Below are positions 50,863 to 59,510 of a stretch of DNA of 64,000 nucleotides, in pieces; the stretch's first letter is position 1; every line of letters starts with the position of its first letter. The notes beneath the pieces were generated by a model. The model made no database searches and had not been told where the DNA came from. It saw only the letters and a list, made by a program, of their open reading frames with translations. The translations under genes and the position numbers were made by a program. The DNA lies in NCBI GenBank assembly GCA_036555325.1, contig DATBLQ010000019.1, positions 73,482 to 137,481 of the forward strand, in the 5' to 3' direction. This DNA comes from DATBLQ01 sp036555325 (lineage in GTDB: Bacteria > Pseudomonadota > Alphaproteobacteria > Rhizobiales > Aestuariivirgaceae).

Positions 50863-52401
50863 ATGACAGCGGCATTTTCACTCGCGCGCGACAGCCTCCA
50901 GGCGCATCAGCCAACCGCACGGCTGATGCGGATGCGCCGGCAGGGCTATCAACGGTTTCTGCTGCTCAAGTCCCAATTCAACATCCACTATTTCTGGGAG
51001 AAGAAATGGTTCTTCATAGCGTTGCTGATCGGCTTCATCATCATCCGGCTGCCGACGCCTGACGGCCTTTCGGCGGAGGGCCAGATCGTTCTGGCAATGT
51101 CGGTGGTGGCGACCATTCTCTTTGTGACGGAACCCGTTCCGCTGCCCACGGTGCCGCTGCTCATCATCGTTGGAGAAGTCGTGCTCTTGAAACTCAGCCC
51201 CGACAGCGTGGCGCAAAGCCTGATGTCGGATTCGGTGCTGTTCATCATGGGCTCCCTGATGCTGGCAGTGGCTATCGTCAAGCAACGCCTCGATCAGCGG
51301 ATTGCCTGGCTCCTGGTGCAACTCACGGGTACCAACCTCTACTGGATCAGCTTCGGAATTACGCTCATCTGCGGTTCGCTTGCCGCCTTCGTCGGCGAAC
51401 ATACGGTGGCGGCGATGATGCTGCCGGTGGGAGTGACATTGATCACGCTCACCTCCACGGATCCGAAAAAGATGCGCAACGTCGCAGCGGTCATCCTGTT
51501 CTCGATCGCCTACGGCTGCTCAATCGCAGGCATCGCAACGCCCTCGGGAGGGGCGCGCAACGCGATCATCATCAACTACTGGCAACAGTTCTTCTACGAC
51601 CCGATGCGACCGGAGACCTATCGGTTCCTCGTCGACTATGTGACGTGGATCATCTACGCGTTTCCGATGTTCCTCATCCGGTTGCCGGTCGTTACCCTGC
51701 TCTTGGCGTGGACTTTCAGGCCGGAAACAACGGACCTGTCTCGGGCGGTGGCGCGGCTGCGGGCGCAGGTTGAAATGCAAGGGCCGATAAAACCCTCCGA
51801 CTGGCTGACGTTCTTGCTGTTTGGCATCACCATCCTGACCTGGATCCTATACTCCGGGGTCCTCGGCCTCGGAACGGTGGCAATCGGCGGGGCCCTTTTG
51901 TTTCTGGTGACCGGCCTCGTGCGATGGGAGGACATCAATGCAGGCGTGAACTGGGGGGTGGTTCTGCTTTACGCCGCCGCGGTATCGCTGGGAGTGGAAA
52001 TGAAGGCGACGGGCGCTGCCGAATGGGTGGCAAGCAGCATGCTTTCGTTCCTTTCATCCTTCGGCGCCGAAAAGGGCGTGGGGCTCTGGGCTGCCGTTTC
52101 GGTCCTCACAATCGCAGTATCAAACACCATGACGGCGGGAGCGGCGGTGGCGGTATTCGGACCCGTCGTTCTGAACGCAGCCCAGATGTCGGGCGGCGAT
52201 CCATTGACCGTCGGCTTCATTGCGGCGATTTCCTCTGCGCTCGGCTATCTGACGGCAGCGGCGCAGCCGGCATTTACCATCATCTATGCATCAGGCTATC
52301 TAAGACAGAAGGATTTCTTGAAGATAGGATGGAAGATGATGTTCGTGTCGTTCTTCCTGCTGCTATTTCTTGCGGGCTTCTATTGGCCCTTGATATCCTA
52401 G
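50863..52401 (+). CDS. DASS/SLC13-family anion:Na+ symporter
   Basis: 512 residues from the ATG at 50863, which has AAGGGGGG 5 bp upstream; an earlier in-frame ATG at 50845 lacks such a site. Eleven or more hydrophobic segments, with SVLFIMGSLMLAVAIVKQRLDQRIAWLL and EHTVAAMMLPVGVTL in repeat 1 and ITLAVSNTMTAGAA-like and SALGYLTAAAQPAFTIIY motifs in repeat 2, identify the DASS fold for di- or tricarboxylates or sulfate. The N-terminal 45 residues are soluble and basic. It is followed after 37 bp by a gene with two Usp domains that could be its regulator. Confidence 0.88.
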   Translation: MTAAFSLARDSLQAHQPTARLMRMRRQGYQRFLLLKSQFNIHYFWEKKWFFIALLIGFIIIRLPTPDGLSAEGQIVLAMSVVATILFVTEPVPLPTVPLLIIVGEVVLLKLSPDSVAQSLMSDSVLFIMGSLMLAVAIVKQRLDQRIAWLLVQLTGTNLYWISFGITLICGSLAAFVGEHTVAAMMLPVGVTLITLTSTDPKKMRNVAAVILFSIAYGCSIAGIATPSGGARNAIIINYWQQFFYDPMRPETYRFLVDYVTWIIYAFPMFLIRLPVVTLLLAWTFRPETTDLSRAVARLRAQVEMQGPIKPSDWLTFLLFGITILTWILYSGVLGLGTVAIGGALLFLVTGLVRWEDINAGVNWGVVLLYAAAVSLGVEMKATGAAEWVASSMLSFLSSFGAEKGVGLWAAVSVLTIAVSNTMTAGAAVAVFGPVVLNAAQMSGGDPLTVGFIAAISSALGYLTAAAQPAFTIIYASGYLRQKDFLKIGWKMMFVSFFLLLFLAGFYWPLIS

Positions 52402-52438
52402 CGATTCGAGACACCAGTCTTGTTGCAGAGGCTCCCCG

Positions 52439-53452
52439 ATGGTCAGTCGTCTCAAGCGCACAACGCTTTCCAACCGACAGGAGCGGGCGCTTGAGAAGAC
52501 GCTGCAAAACCTCAGGGTCCAGCGCCGCAACCGATTCCGGGTTCTCGCCTGCATCAATGAAGATGACGCGTCATACGTAACCGTGCGCTTCGCAGCGCGG
52601 CTGGCGCCAGGGGACGACTGCGATATCATCGTGCTCTTGGTGCGGCCGATCGACCAGGAACTCTGGTCGGGCGGACTGCAGGTGAGGCTTGCGCGACAAA
52701 ACATGCTGCAGGCGGGGCTCGAGCTACCGGGCGTGCGGCAGCTGAAGAAGGCGCTCGAAATTCTGAAGGAAGAGGGCGTGGATGTTCAAGGGTGGACGCA
52801 GGAAACCGCGCATGTGGACGCCTGGGGCGATCCGGCTGGAGACAACAAGGTTGTTCATACCAGTCCGGAAGGCAGAACAGTCGTGCTCAAGCTCAAGACG
52901 GCGCCCGATGTGGCAAACGGCATTCTCGATCAGTATGAGCTCGGACCCTACAATCTGATGATCCTGGGGGAATCCTCGAGCTGGCGGGGAGAGAGGAAAT
53001 CATGGTTCTCAAAGGATGTGGTGCAAACGGTAACGATGCTTTCGCCCTGCTCCGTGCTTGTTGCCCGCAACAGTCTCGACAGATCGGGGTTCTTCATCTG
53101 CACCGACGGTACTTCGCGATCGATGCAGGCGGTGCGCCGGGCCGCCGTTTTGGCCCACACGGTGAATGAGCCCATTATCCTGTTCTCCGCAGCGCCAACG
53201 ACCGCGGCACGCAACGCGGCGGAGGAGAATGTCGAGAATGCAAAAGCCCTGCTCAAAGCTCTGGGAATCGAGGTTGCGGAGGCACGCGTGGCGGTGGGCG
53301 ATCCGGCGCAGCAAATCATCGAACTCGGTTCCGACTGCAAGACCATCGTGGTAACGGACGAAGGACGATCCTGGTGGCAGCGGATGTGGCGCGGATCGAT
53401 TGCCTATGAGGTCGTGCGCGGCGCCAAGACATCGGTTCTCGATGTAAGATAA
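52439..53452 (+). CDS. Tandem universal-stress-protein-like protein
   Basis: 337 residues. Two alpha/beta units are visible: the first about residues 32-215 (RFRVLACINEDDASYVTVRFAARLA) and a second from about 218 (GFFICTDGTSRSMQAVRRAAVLAHTVNEPIILFSAAP) that ends in a degenerate GxxG nucleotide loop. The C-terminal GRSWWQRMWRGSIAYEVVRGAKTSVLDVR resembles the nucleotide-binding end of UspA. It lies 37 bp after the DASS transporter gene and is likely a cytosolic partner that senses ATP or stress. The arrangement echoes Usp domains that regulate antiporters. A weak hairpin (CGGC/GCCG at 53492-53508 plus TTTT) follows the gene. Confidence 0.75.
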   Translation: MVSRLKRTTLSNRQERALEKTLQNLRVQRRNRFRVLACINEDDASYVTVRFAARLAPGDDCDIIVLLVRPIDQELWSGGLQVRLARQNMLQAGLELPGVRQLKKALEILKEEGVDVQGWTQETAHVDAWGDPAGDNKVVHTSPEGRTVVLKLKTAPDVANGILDQYELGPYNLMILGESSSWRGERKSWFSKDVVQTVTMLSPCSVLVARNSLDRSGFFICTDGTSRSMQAVRRAAVLAHTVNEPIILFSAAPTTAARNAAEENVENAKALLKALGIEVAEARVAVGDPAQQIIELGSDCKTIVVTDEGRSWWQRMWRGSIAYEVVRGAKTSVLDVR

Positions 53453-53491
53453 GGCGAGCTTCAATCTCAATTTCGCAGGAGAGACTCATAG

Positions 53492-53512
53492 CGGCATTGA
53501 GAAAGCCGTTTT
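53492..53512 (+). terminator. Possible intrinsic terminator after the Usp gene
   Basis: CGGC (53492-53495) pairs with GCCG (53505-53508) and is followed directly by TTTT. A second small inverted repeat (GGAGG/CCTCC) follows at 53513-53524 at the 3' end of the convergent gene. The short stem makes this only a weak candidate. Confidence 0.3.
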
Positions 53513-53524
53513 GGAGGACCCTCC

Positions 53525-54172
53525 TCAGCCACGCGGGCTGCGCATGGCGTCCAGGTATTCCTGGAGATGCTCGACGTTTTCAAATCTCATCCAGCCCTCG
53601 TCGGTCTCTGCTTCGACGGTGCCGTCGGAGAGGATGCGGGCAGGCTTACCGGCTATAGTGCGCTCTTCGACGACGTAAAGCTCCTCCTCCGATATGATTT
53701 CCGGCTCAACAATGGAGCCGGAGCCGAAATCACGCGTCTCGTCGGCCACACGATCGACCGACGATCTTGTGTTTTCCTTGATGATGGAACCGTGATCTTC
53801 GGGCACCTTCGACATCTCCATCACTTTGCCGATAGATGGCTCAAAGCGCTGTACATAGTTGTGAAGCTGGGACGACGGCTTGGCTCCACTGGCGGAGGGT
53901 GCAAGGGGGTTGGCCGGCTTGGCGGGATATCTCGTCTCCTCGAGGGGCTCAGCGGCCGGCTGATCCTCTCCGGCGATAAAGGCACGCAGATTATCGACTG
54001 CGACAATGACTCCACTCAGCCCCAAGGCCGCGACACCGCCAACCAACAGCACTGCTCCCGTTTCAAGGGTCAGCCCGGCAGGCGATGTGGGGGAAAGCAA
54101 TGCCAGCAATATCGCCAATAACCCTGCTGCAACCAGCAGAACTCCTGCAATCCTAACTCCAATAGTCATCAT
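53525..54172 (-). CDS. Hypothetical membrane protein
   Basis: 215 residues from the ATG at 54172 (a second Met follows at once; a longer frame to 54202 is unlikely). I do not recognise a family. It has two hydrophobic segments (IAGVLLVAAGLLAILLALL and TGAVLLVGGVAALGLSGVIVAV), then a long acidic and proline-rich cytoplasmic or periplasmic tail. The tail ends in a short globular-looking unit (RILSDGTVEAETDEGWMRFENVEHLQEYLDAM), which I have seen as a C-terminal domain in other alphaproteobacterial membrane proteins. It is convergent with the Usp gene. Confidence 0.6.
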   Translation of the reverse strand: MMTIGVRIAGVLLVAAGLLAILLALLSPTSPAGLTLETGAVLLVGGVAALGLSGVIVAVDNLRAFIAGEDQPAAEPLEETRYPAKPANPLAPSASGAKPSSQLHNYVQRFEPSIGKVMEMSKVPEDHGSIIKENTRSSVDRVADETRDFGSGSIVEPEIISEEELYVVEERTIAGKPARILSDGTVEAETDEGWMRFENVEHLQEYLDAMRSPRG

Positions 54173-54274
54173 GCTTGTCCCTGTGATCGGCGGCCGGCAC
54201 ATTCGATTCGAGCTGGCGCAATTGAACTATCTTTTGCGTTGCGCGAGGGCGAAAGCAAGCTCTATTGCAATACG

Positions 54275-55393
54275 TCATCTGTCGATGACGATGCGCGGGG
54301 GCGGTTTCACCGCGGCTTCAGCCGTGGCCAACGCCGTCCAGATTTGGCGAGCAATGCTCTGGTAGATAGCGGCCAAAGGCGATGACGGCTCGCAAACGGT
54401 CACGGGCTCTCCTTTGTCGGATCGTTCACGCAGCCTTGCATCAAGGGGGACCTCGCCGAGAAACGGCACGCCCATTCTTTCAGCCTCGATTCTTGCTCCG
54501 CCGTGACCAAATATCTCGTGACGCTCACCGCAGTTGGTGCACAGGAAATAGCTCATGTTCTCGATAATGCCGAGAACCGGAACGTTGACCTTCTTGAACA
54601 TGTTTAGGCCCTTGCGCGCATCGATGAGCGCCAAATCCTGTGGAGTGGAAACGATGATCGCTCCAGAGAGCGGTGTCTGCTGGGCGAGAGTCAGCTGCAC
54701 ATCACCGGTGCCAGGCGGCATGTCGACAACAAGACAATCGAGTCGTCCCCAGGCAACTTCGCGCAACATCTGAACGAGAGCGCCCATCACCATCGGCCCG
54801 CGCCAGATCATCGGGGTTGCCTCCTCGACGAGAAATCCCATGGACATCGCTTTGATGCCGTAGCGCTCGAGCGGCGCCAGCAGCTTCGATCCGGGGCTGG
54901 CCAACTTCGGCTTGTCGACAATGCCCATGAGCTTGGGCATCGAAGGGCCATAGATGTCGGCATCCAGAATGCCGATGCGGTGGCCAAGTGCGGCGAGGCC
55001 AAGGGCAATGTTCACAGCGGTCGTCGACTTGCCGACCCCACCCTTGCCCGACGCCACCGCAATGATATGGGACACGCCTTCGACTGCCGTACCACGCGCC
55101 TGGCGAGCTGCTTGCGCGGGGGTGGCTGATCTCGTCATGGGACGGTCGGCGGTTAAGGCGACCATGACCTTGCCGATGCCGGGAAGAGCCTTGACTGCGG
55201 CCTCGGCGGCCTGGCGCGTTGTTTCCATGGCGGGAACATTGCGAGGATCGGCCGACAGCGCAAACATGACATCGTTGCCATTGATGACGACTTCGGAAAC
55301 GAGCCCTTGCGACACGATGCTCTGAGAGGCTCCGGGTGGGCTTATTCCGGCAAGCGCTTCAAGCACGTTTTCTCTTGTTATCGCCGTCATCAT
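54275..55393 (-). CDS. apbC: Mrp/NBP35-family Fe-S cluster carrier ATPase
   Basis: 372 residues. An N-terminal MIP18-like domain (about 1-90) precedes the ATPase domain with the deviant Walker A ASGKGGVGKSTT (about 115-125), DCLVVDMPPGTGDVQLTL and the C-terminal CxxC (CTNCGERHEIFGHG). The protein binds a [4Fe-4S] cluster at the CxxC and passes it to apo-enzymes in the cytoplasm. An ATG two codons in gives an alternative start at 55390. An inverted repeat, CGTCATC/GATGACG (54273-54290), overlaps the stop. Confidence 0.92.
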   Translation of the reverse strand: MMTAITRENVLEALAGISPPGASQSIVSQGLVSEVVINGNDVMFALSADPRNVPAMETTRQAAEAAVKALPGIGKVMVALTADRPMTRSATPAQAARQARGTAVEGVSHIIAVASGKGGVGKSTTAVNIALGLAALGHRIGILDADIYGPSMPKLMGIVDKPKLASPGSKLLAPLERYGIKAMSMGFLVEEATPMIWRGPMVMGALVQMLREVAWGRLDCLVVDMPPGTGDVQLTLAQQTPLSGAIIVSTPQDLALIDARKGLNMFKKVNVPVLGIIENMSYFLCTNCGERHEIFGHGGARIEAERMGVPFLGEVPLDARLRERSDKGEPVTVCEPSSPLAAIYQSIARQIWTALATAEAAVKPPPRIVIDR

Positions 55394-55526
55394 TCGCTTC
55401 CAAAACGCTCGATATATGACTGTCGGTTCACGATGTCATCTTACACCATCGTTCTGAATAACGAACAATTGTTTGCTACTCCGGACTGGGCTAATAATCC
55501 GCCTCCGGAAGTCCAATGAGGCAATA

Positions 55527-56810
55527 ATGAACATTGAAAAGCCGCCGGGGTTCGACACCTTGGCGATCCATGCCGGGTCGCAGCCGGATCCCGCAACGGG
55601 CGCCAGGGCAACACCGATCTATCAGACCACCTCGTTCGTTTTCGAAGATGTCAAGCACGCCGCCGACCTTTTTGCGCTCAGGGCATTCGGCAACATCTAT
55701 ACGCGGATCATGAATCCAACCCAGGCGGTGCTTGAATCCAAGATCGCCGCTCTGGAGGGTGGATCCGCCGCGCTGGCGACCGGATCGGGGCACGGAGCAC
55801 AGCTCATCGTCTTCCACGCGCTCATGCAGCCAGGAGATGAATTCGTTGCCGCGCGGCAGCTCTATGGCGGCTCGATCAACCAGTTCAATCAATCATTCAA
55901 GTCATTCGGCTGGCATGTCGTGTGGGCCAACATGGATCAACCGAGCAGCTTCGAGCAGGCGCTGTCGGGACGGACCAAGGCGATTTTCATAGAGTCGATT
56001 GCAAATCCCGGAGGGCGAATAACCGATATCGAAGCCATCGCCAAATTGGCGCGCAAGGCGGGGGTACCGCTGATCGTGGATAACACGCTTGCCACTCCCT
56101 ATCTGTGCAAGCCGTTCGATCACGGTGCCAACATTGTTGTGCATTCGCTGACCAAATTCATGGGTGGCCACGGCAACTCGATGGGAGGAGCGATCGTCGA
56201 TGGCGGCAATTTCGACTGGTCGAAAAGTGGACGATTTCCGCTGCTGTCGGAACCGAACGAGTCCTACCACGGCATGAAGATGCACGAGACCTTCGGCAAC
56301 ATCGCCTTCGCGATCACGTGCCGGGTTTTAGGATTGCGCGATCTCGGGCCGGCGATTGCACCGCTCAATGCCTTTCTGATTCTCACGGGAATGGAAACGC
56401 TGAGCCTCAGAATGCAGCGGCATTGCGACAACGCGCTAAGCGTCGCGCAATGGCTGAAAGACGACAGCCGAGTGGCATGGATCAGCTATGCGGGCCTTTC
56501 GGATGACTCGCACCATGCGCTGCACAAGAAATATTGCCCAAAAGGAGCCGGGGCGGTTTTCACTTTCGGGCTCAAAGGCGGATATGAAGCGGGCGTAAGG
56601 ACCGTTTCACAAGTGAGGCTTCTCTCGCACCTCGCCAACGTGGGAGATACCCGCTCGCTCATCATTCATCCGGCTTCAACCACCCACAGCCAGCTTTCAG
56701 CTGAGCAGCTGAAGCTGGCCGGGGCCGGACCCGATGTGGTCAGGCTCTCGGTGGGATTGGAAGACGTTGAGGACATCATTGCCGATCTCGACCAGGCCAT
56801 GGGAAGCTAG
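55527..56810 (+). CDS. metY: O-acetylhomoserine aminocarboxypropyltransferase (sulfhydrylase)
   Basis: 427 residues from ATG 55527 with GAGG upstream. The Cys/Met-metabolism PLP fold is shown by the lysine K210 in HSLTKFMGGHGNSMGG, by GSGHGAQL, and by the C-terminal HPASTTHSQLS block. The length and the wide SLRMQRHCDNALSVAQWLK region match homocysteine-forming O-acetylhomoserine sulfhydrylases rather than cystathionine synthases. The 130-bp leader was searched by eye for a SAM-II riboswitch without a match; it has the small inverted repeat CGTT/AACG near 55450. Confidence 0.88.
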   Translation: MNIEKPPGFDTLAIHAGSQPDPATGARATPIYQTTSFVFEDVKHAADLFALRAFGNIYTRIMNPTQAVLESKIAALEGGSAALATGSGHGAQLIVFHALMQPGDEFVAARQLYGGSINQFNQSFKSFGWHVVWANMDQPSSFEQALSGRTKAIFIESIANPGGRITDIEAIAKLARKAGVPLIVDNTLATPYLCKPFDHGANIVVHSLTKFMGGHGNSMGGAIVDGGNFDWSKSGRFPLLSEPNESYHGMKMHETFGNIAFAITCRVLGLRDLGPAIAPLNAFLILTGMETLSLRMQRHCDNALSVAQWLKDDSRVAWISYAGLSDDSHHALHKKYCPKGAGAVFTFGLKGGYEAGVRTVSQVRLLSHLANVGDTRSLIIHPASTTHSQLSAEQLKLAGAGPDVVRLSVGLEDVEDIIADLDQAMGS

Positions 56811-56919
56811 GAAGTGGGGAAAGATATGGACCGCCCCCGGAAGGCTCGACCGCTGGAGCGAACACATGCGGATCGCGGGGTTGCCGGAGTGAGCGAAGCG
56901 AGCCCGTGTGCTCGAGGCA

Positions 56920-58248
56920 TCAGCGCACCGCTTCCCCGTGCAGCGCCAGGTCGAGACCGTTGATCTCGGTCTCCTTGTTGACCCGAAGTCCCATGACGGC
57001 GTCAATGAGCTTGAGCAGCACGAAGGAGGCGACGGCACACCAGGCGATGGTGGCGGCGACAGCTAAAATCTGGATTCCAAGCTGGCCTAGGTTGCCTTCG
57101 ATCAGCCCGAGCCCAAAGGATGGGTCGCTTGCAAGGGTCGCGGCATAGGCTCCTTCGCTGTTTGCAACGGCAATCTTGGCAAATACGCCGGTCAACAGTG
57201 CCCCGAGTATGCCCCCTACTCCGTGGATGCCAAAGCAATCGAGGCTGTCGTCGTAACCGAACCTGTGCTTAAGCCCGGTTGCTCCCCAGAAACATCCCAC
57301 ACCGGCGATGAGTCCGATGATCAGACCTCCCGAGGGATCGACATAGCCGGCAGCAGGCGTGATGGCGACGAGCCCGGCGACGGCGCCAGAGATTCCGCCG
57401 AGGACGCTCGGCTTGCCGCGCAGAACCCATTCAATTGCAAGCCAGCTCAAGGCGGCGGCGCTCGCTGCGATGTGGGTCACCGCCAATGCCATGCCGGCGC
57501 GCGGCCCTGCAGTGAGCGCCGAGCCGGCGTTGAATCCAAACCAGCCCACCCAGAGGAAACATGCACCGATGACGCTCAGCACGAGATTGTGCGGCAGGAA
57601 CGGCTCGGACGGGTAACCGCTGCGCTTGCCGATGACGAGGGCGGCCACCAGACCGGCAACTCCGGCGTTGATGTGAACGACGGTGCCGCCGGCGAAGTCG
57701 AGAACACCCTTGATGAACAACCAGCCCGTCGCCTCCCAGGCCCAGTGGGCGATGGGGGCATAGACGACAATGCTCCAGAGCACGGTAAACACGAGAAGGG
57801 AGGAAAATTTCATGCGATCCGCGAAGGCTCCGGTGATCAGCGCGGGCGTTATCACCGCAAAGCTCATCTGGAACATCATAAACACGGACTCGGGGATCGT
57901 GCCGGTGGCGGAGAGCGGAGAAAGACCATTGAGAAAAAAACGCGAGACGCCGCCAATGAGGCCGGTGCCGGCAGTGAAGGCGAGGCTGTAGCCCAAGATC
58001 ATCCAGACGACCGAAACCGCGCAGCAAATGGCGAAACTTTGCATAGCGGTTGCCAGCACGTTGAACTTGCGCACCATGCCGCCGTAGAAAAGTGCGAGGC
58101 CCGGGATTGTCATGAGGAACACGAGGCCCGTGGCCACGATCATCCAGGCAGTGTCGCCGGAATTGAAGCTCGGCGTCTCCTGGGCAAAGGCCGCGTCGGC
58201 TTGCATGAAAAGAATCGCGGCAAATAGAAAAGGCAGGCGGCGAAGCAT
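56920..58248 (-). CDS. amtB: Ammonium transporter
   Basis: 442 residues. A signal peptide (MLRRLPFLFAAILFMQADAAFAQ) is followed by eleven membrane segments with Amt hallmarks: FYGGMVRKFNVLATAMQSF, DFAGGTVVHINAGVAGLVAALVIG, the twin-histidine regions, and DCFGIHGVGGILGALLTGVFA. It conducts ammonium across the inner membrane. No glnK/glnB gene is adjacent, which is unusual because the two often form an operon. The leader carries a sequence near-matching a sigma-54 promoter (see 58287-58302). Confidence 0.93.
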   Translation of the reverse strand: MLRRLPFLFAAILFMQADAAFAQETPSFNSGDTAWMIVATGLVFLMTIPGLALFYGGMVRKFNVLATAMQSFAICCAVSVVWMILGYSLAFTAGTGLIGGVSRFFLNGLSPLSATGTIPESVFMMFQMSFAVITPALITGAFADRMKFSSLLVFTVLWSIVVYAPIAHWAWEATGWLFIKGVLDFAGGTVVHINAGVAGLVAALVIGKRSGYPSEPFLPHNLVLSVIGACFLWVGWFGFNAGSALTAGPRAGMALAVTHIAASAAALSWLAIEWVLRGKPSVLGGISGAVAGLVAITPAAGYVDPSGGLIIGLIAGVGCFWGATGLKHRFGYDDSLDCFGIHGVGGILGALLTGVFAKIAVANSEGAYAATLASDPSFGLGLIEGNLGQLGIQILAVAATIAWCAVASFVLLKLIDAVMGLRVNKETEINGLDLALHGEAVR

Positions 58249-58286
58249 GGCATCCCCTCTTTATTCAGACTGTCGGATGCACCTAA

Positions 58287-58302
58287 CCCAAGAACCGTGC
58301 CA
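58287..58302 (-). promoter_or_regulatory. Weak sigma-54-like promoter before amtB
   Basis: On the minus strand TGGCAC (58302-58297), five bases, then TTGGG (58291-58287) give the -24/-12 layout, 39 bp upstream of the amtB ATG. The -24 box is perfect, but the invariant C of the -12 TTGC is G. An inverted repeat AGAACC/GGTTCT (58291-58308) overlaps it. Confidence 0.25.
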
Positions 58303-58436
58303 GGTTCTGCAAGTACTTGATATTCAAGGAAACAGCCGCCAAGCTAAGGCCCCTGCCCGGGCAAATTTGAACATTTCTTGAGCACGTCCATCGGGGGACG
58401 GCTAAAAATTAGGCAGCTTGCCGATACTCTCTTCGA

Positions 58437-58817
58437 TCACGCGCGGGTGCGTCGCAGCAACCCGATGAGGAAGCCCAGGACGAGGGCGCCGGCCAGTGCG
58501 CCGAGGGGGCGCCTGCGGGCAAATGCAACGAGCTCGCTTGAATAGGACTGCACGTGTTCAGAGGTAGTTGCCGCCAGGGCCGAGCCGCGTTCAATTGCAG
58601 CACTTGCCTGTCTCGACAAGGTCTCGCCGACCGATCTCAGCGTCGCAGCGCCTTCACCTACCAGCTCGCCGGCGGTCGACCGAATGGCCTGAATTCGACT
58701 TTCCGATGCGGACTCATCAGCGGAGTCGCCAAAATGCTGCCGCTCATCGGCAAGCGGGGGACGGCCGGTGCGTGGGTCGCCAACGGGATCGTATCCGGAT
58801 TGAGCGCGTGGGCTCAT
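58437..58817 (-). CDS. DUF883/YqjD-like membrane-anchored protein
   Basis: 126 residues from the ATG at 58817, preceded by AGGAGGA. A polar N-terminal half is followed by an amphipathic helix (STAGELVGEGAATLRSVGETLSRQASAAIERG) and a C-terminal membrane segment (RRPLGALAGALVLGFLIGLLRRTRA). This is the architecture of the DUF883 (ElaB/YqjD) family, C-tail-anchored proteins that bind ribosomes or respond to stationary phase. A candidate EcfG-type promoter (GGAAC, 16 bp, GGTT) lies 39-63 bp upstream. Confidence 0.7.
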   Translation of the reverse strand: MSPRAQSGYDPVGDPRTGRPPLADERQHFGDSADESASESRIQAIRSTAGELVGEGAATLRSVGETLSRQASAAIERGSALAATTSEHVQSYSSELVAFARRRPLGALAGALVLGFLIGLLRRTRA

Positions 58818-58855
58818 GGTCTTCCTCCTGCTCAACTTGTGTTGACCCAGAGGAT

Positions 58856-58880
58856 AACCTTCGGCCGAGAGACTTGTTCC
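58856..58880 (-). promoter_or_regulatory. EcfG-type stress promoter candidate
   Basis: On the minus strand GGAAC (58880-58876) is followed after exactly 16 bp by GGTT (58859-58856), near the alphaproteobacterial general-stress consensus GGAAC-N16/17-CGTT. It lies 39-63 bp upstream of the DUF883-like start. Confidence 0.4.
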
Positions 58881-58963
58881 TTGGCAGCGAAAGGAACCAG
58901 ATGCGTTTGCAGCGAATTGGTGAGAAACAAGTTTCACCGCTTCTCTCAAACGATCGGCTGCTC

Positions 58964-59125
58964 ATGGATATCGGCGGTTATCTTTGGCTCATCATAGATG
59001 TGCTTTTCGTTGCCGGTCTTGCAGCAGCGATCATCTATGCTTCTTACCATTGGCGCCGCAAGAGCAAGAGCCGGGAGACTGAAGAAGCTGAAAAGCAAGC
59101 GGTCAAAAGAGTCTACCGCGACTGA
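58964..59125 (+). CDS. Small single-helix membrane protein
   Basis: 53 residues: a short start, one membrane segment (YLWLIIDVLFVAGLAAAIIYASYHW, about 5-29) and a basic/acidic tail ending KRVYRD. A frame open farther upstream overlaps the divergent DUF883-like gene and is a shadow; the ATG at 58964 is the natural start. The composition resembles tiny inner-membrane proteins encoded near stress genes in Hyphomicrobiales. No function known. Confidence 0.6.
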   Translation: MDIGGYLWLIIDVLFVAGLAAAIIYASYHWRRKSKSRETEEAEKQAVKRVYRD

Positions 59126-59510
59126 TCAATCCTGAAAGTGAAGCAGTCGCGCTAACTCCAGGTGCCAGGCCACGACTTACCGCTTCGAGAACTGGAAGCT
59201 TTGTAAGTACATGATACGTGTGGACATTTTCGCCTCATTTTGCGGTGTCAAGGTTTTGTCAATGGGTCTCATCTCTCCCCTCGCATGTCCATCCTTTTTC
59301 GAATGTGCTCTGCACCGACTATGTTGTTTCGTGGCGTCCCTAGGGGAATGGGCGTCAATCACGTGAATCTCTTTCTATACTGCATTATAAGGGTTTCTCA
59401 GCACCGAACTGCAAACCTGCTGCAAACCTAGGAACCAAGAAGCCAAGTAGGACTGCGAAAAGATAGCTTTTCATTCGGTGCCCCATAGGGACCAAAAATT
59501 CTGAGGTGAA
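59126..59510. other. Gene-free stretch with small repeats at a change of base composition
   Basis: 385 bp of visibly lower GC. It contains a tandem direct repeat CTGCAAACCT (59409-59418 and 59420-59429) just after a TTCTCAGCACCGAA segment. It also contains an inverted repeat GAAAAG-atag-CTTTTC (59457-59472), ahead of the small plus-strand ORF. Neither is a tRNA. The position at the change to low-GC, stress-type genes makes an old insertion site possible, but no integrase is present. Confidence 0.5.

Noticed and set aside
55394..55526. SAM-II riboswitch in the metY leader
   Set aside because: Such elements are common before met genes in Alphaproteobacteria, but the conserved pseudoknot blocks are not present in this leader.
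57223..58227. 334-codon plus-strand ORF
   Set aside because: It is antisense to amtB, has Asp/Gly/Arg-rich low-information sequence and matches no family.
58297..58313. Sigma-54 promoter in forward order (GTGCCA...TGCAA)
   Set aside because: The order of the -24 and -12 boxes is reversed on both strands; only the weaker reading at 58287-58302 is kept, at low confidence.
58311..58327. FNR box TTGATATTCAA near amtB
   Set aside because: The half-sites are separated by 3 bp instead of 6, so it is not a valid FNR/FixK site.
59380..59432. tRNA gene or tRNA 3' end
   Set aside because: The TTCTCAGCACCGAA segment recalls a T-arm, but no cloverleaf or acceptor pairing could be built.
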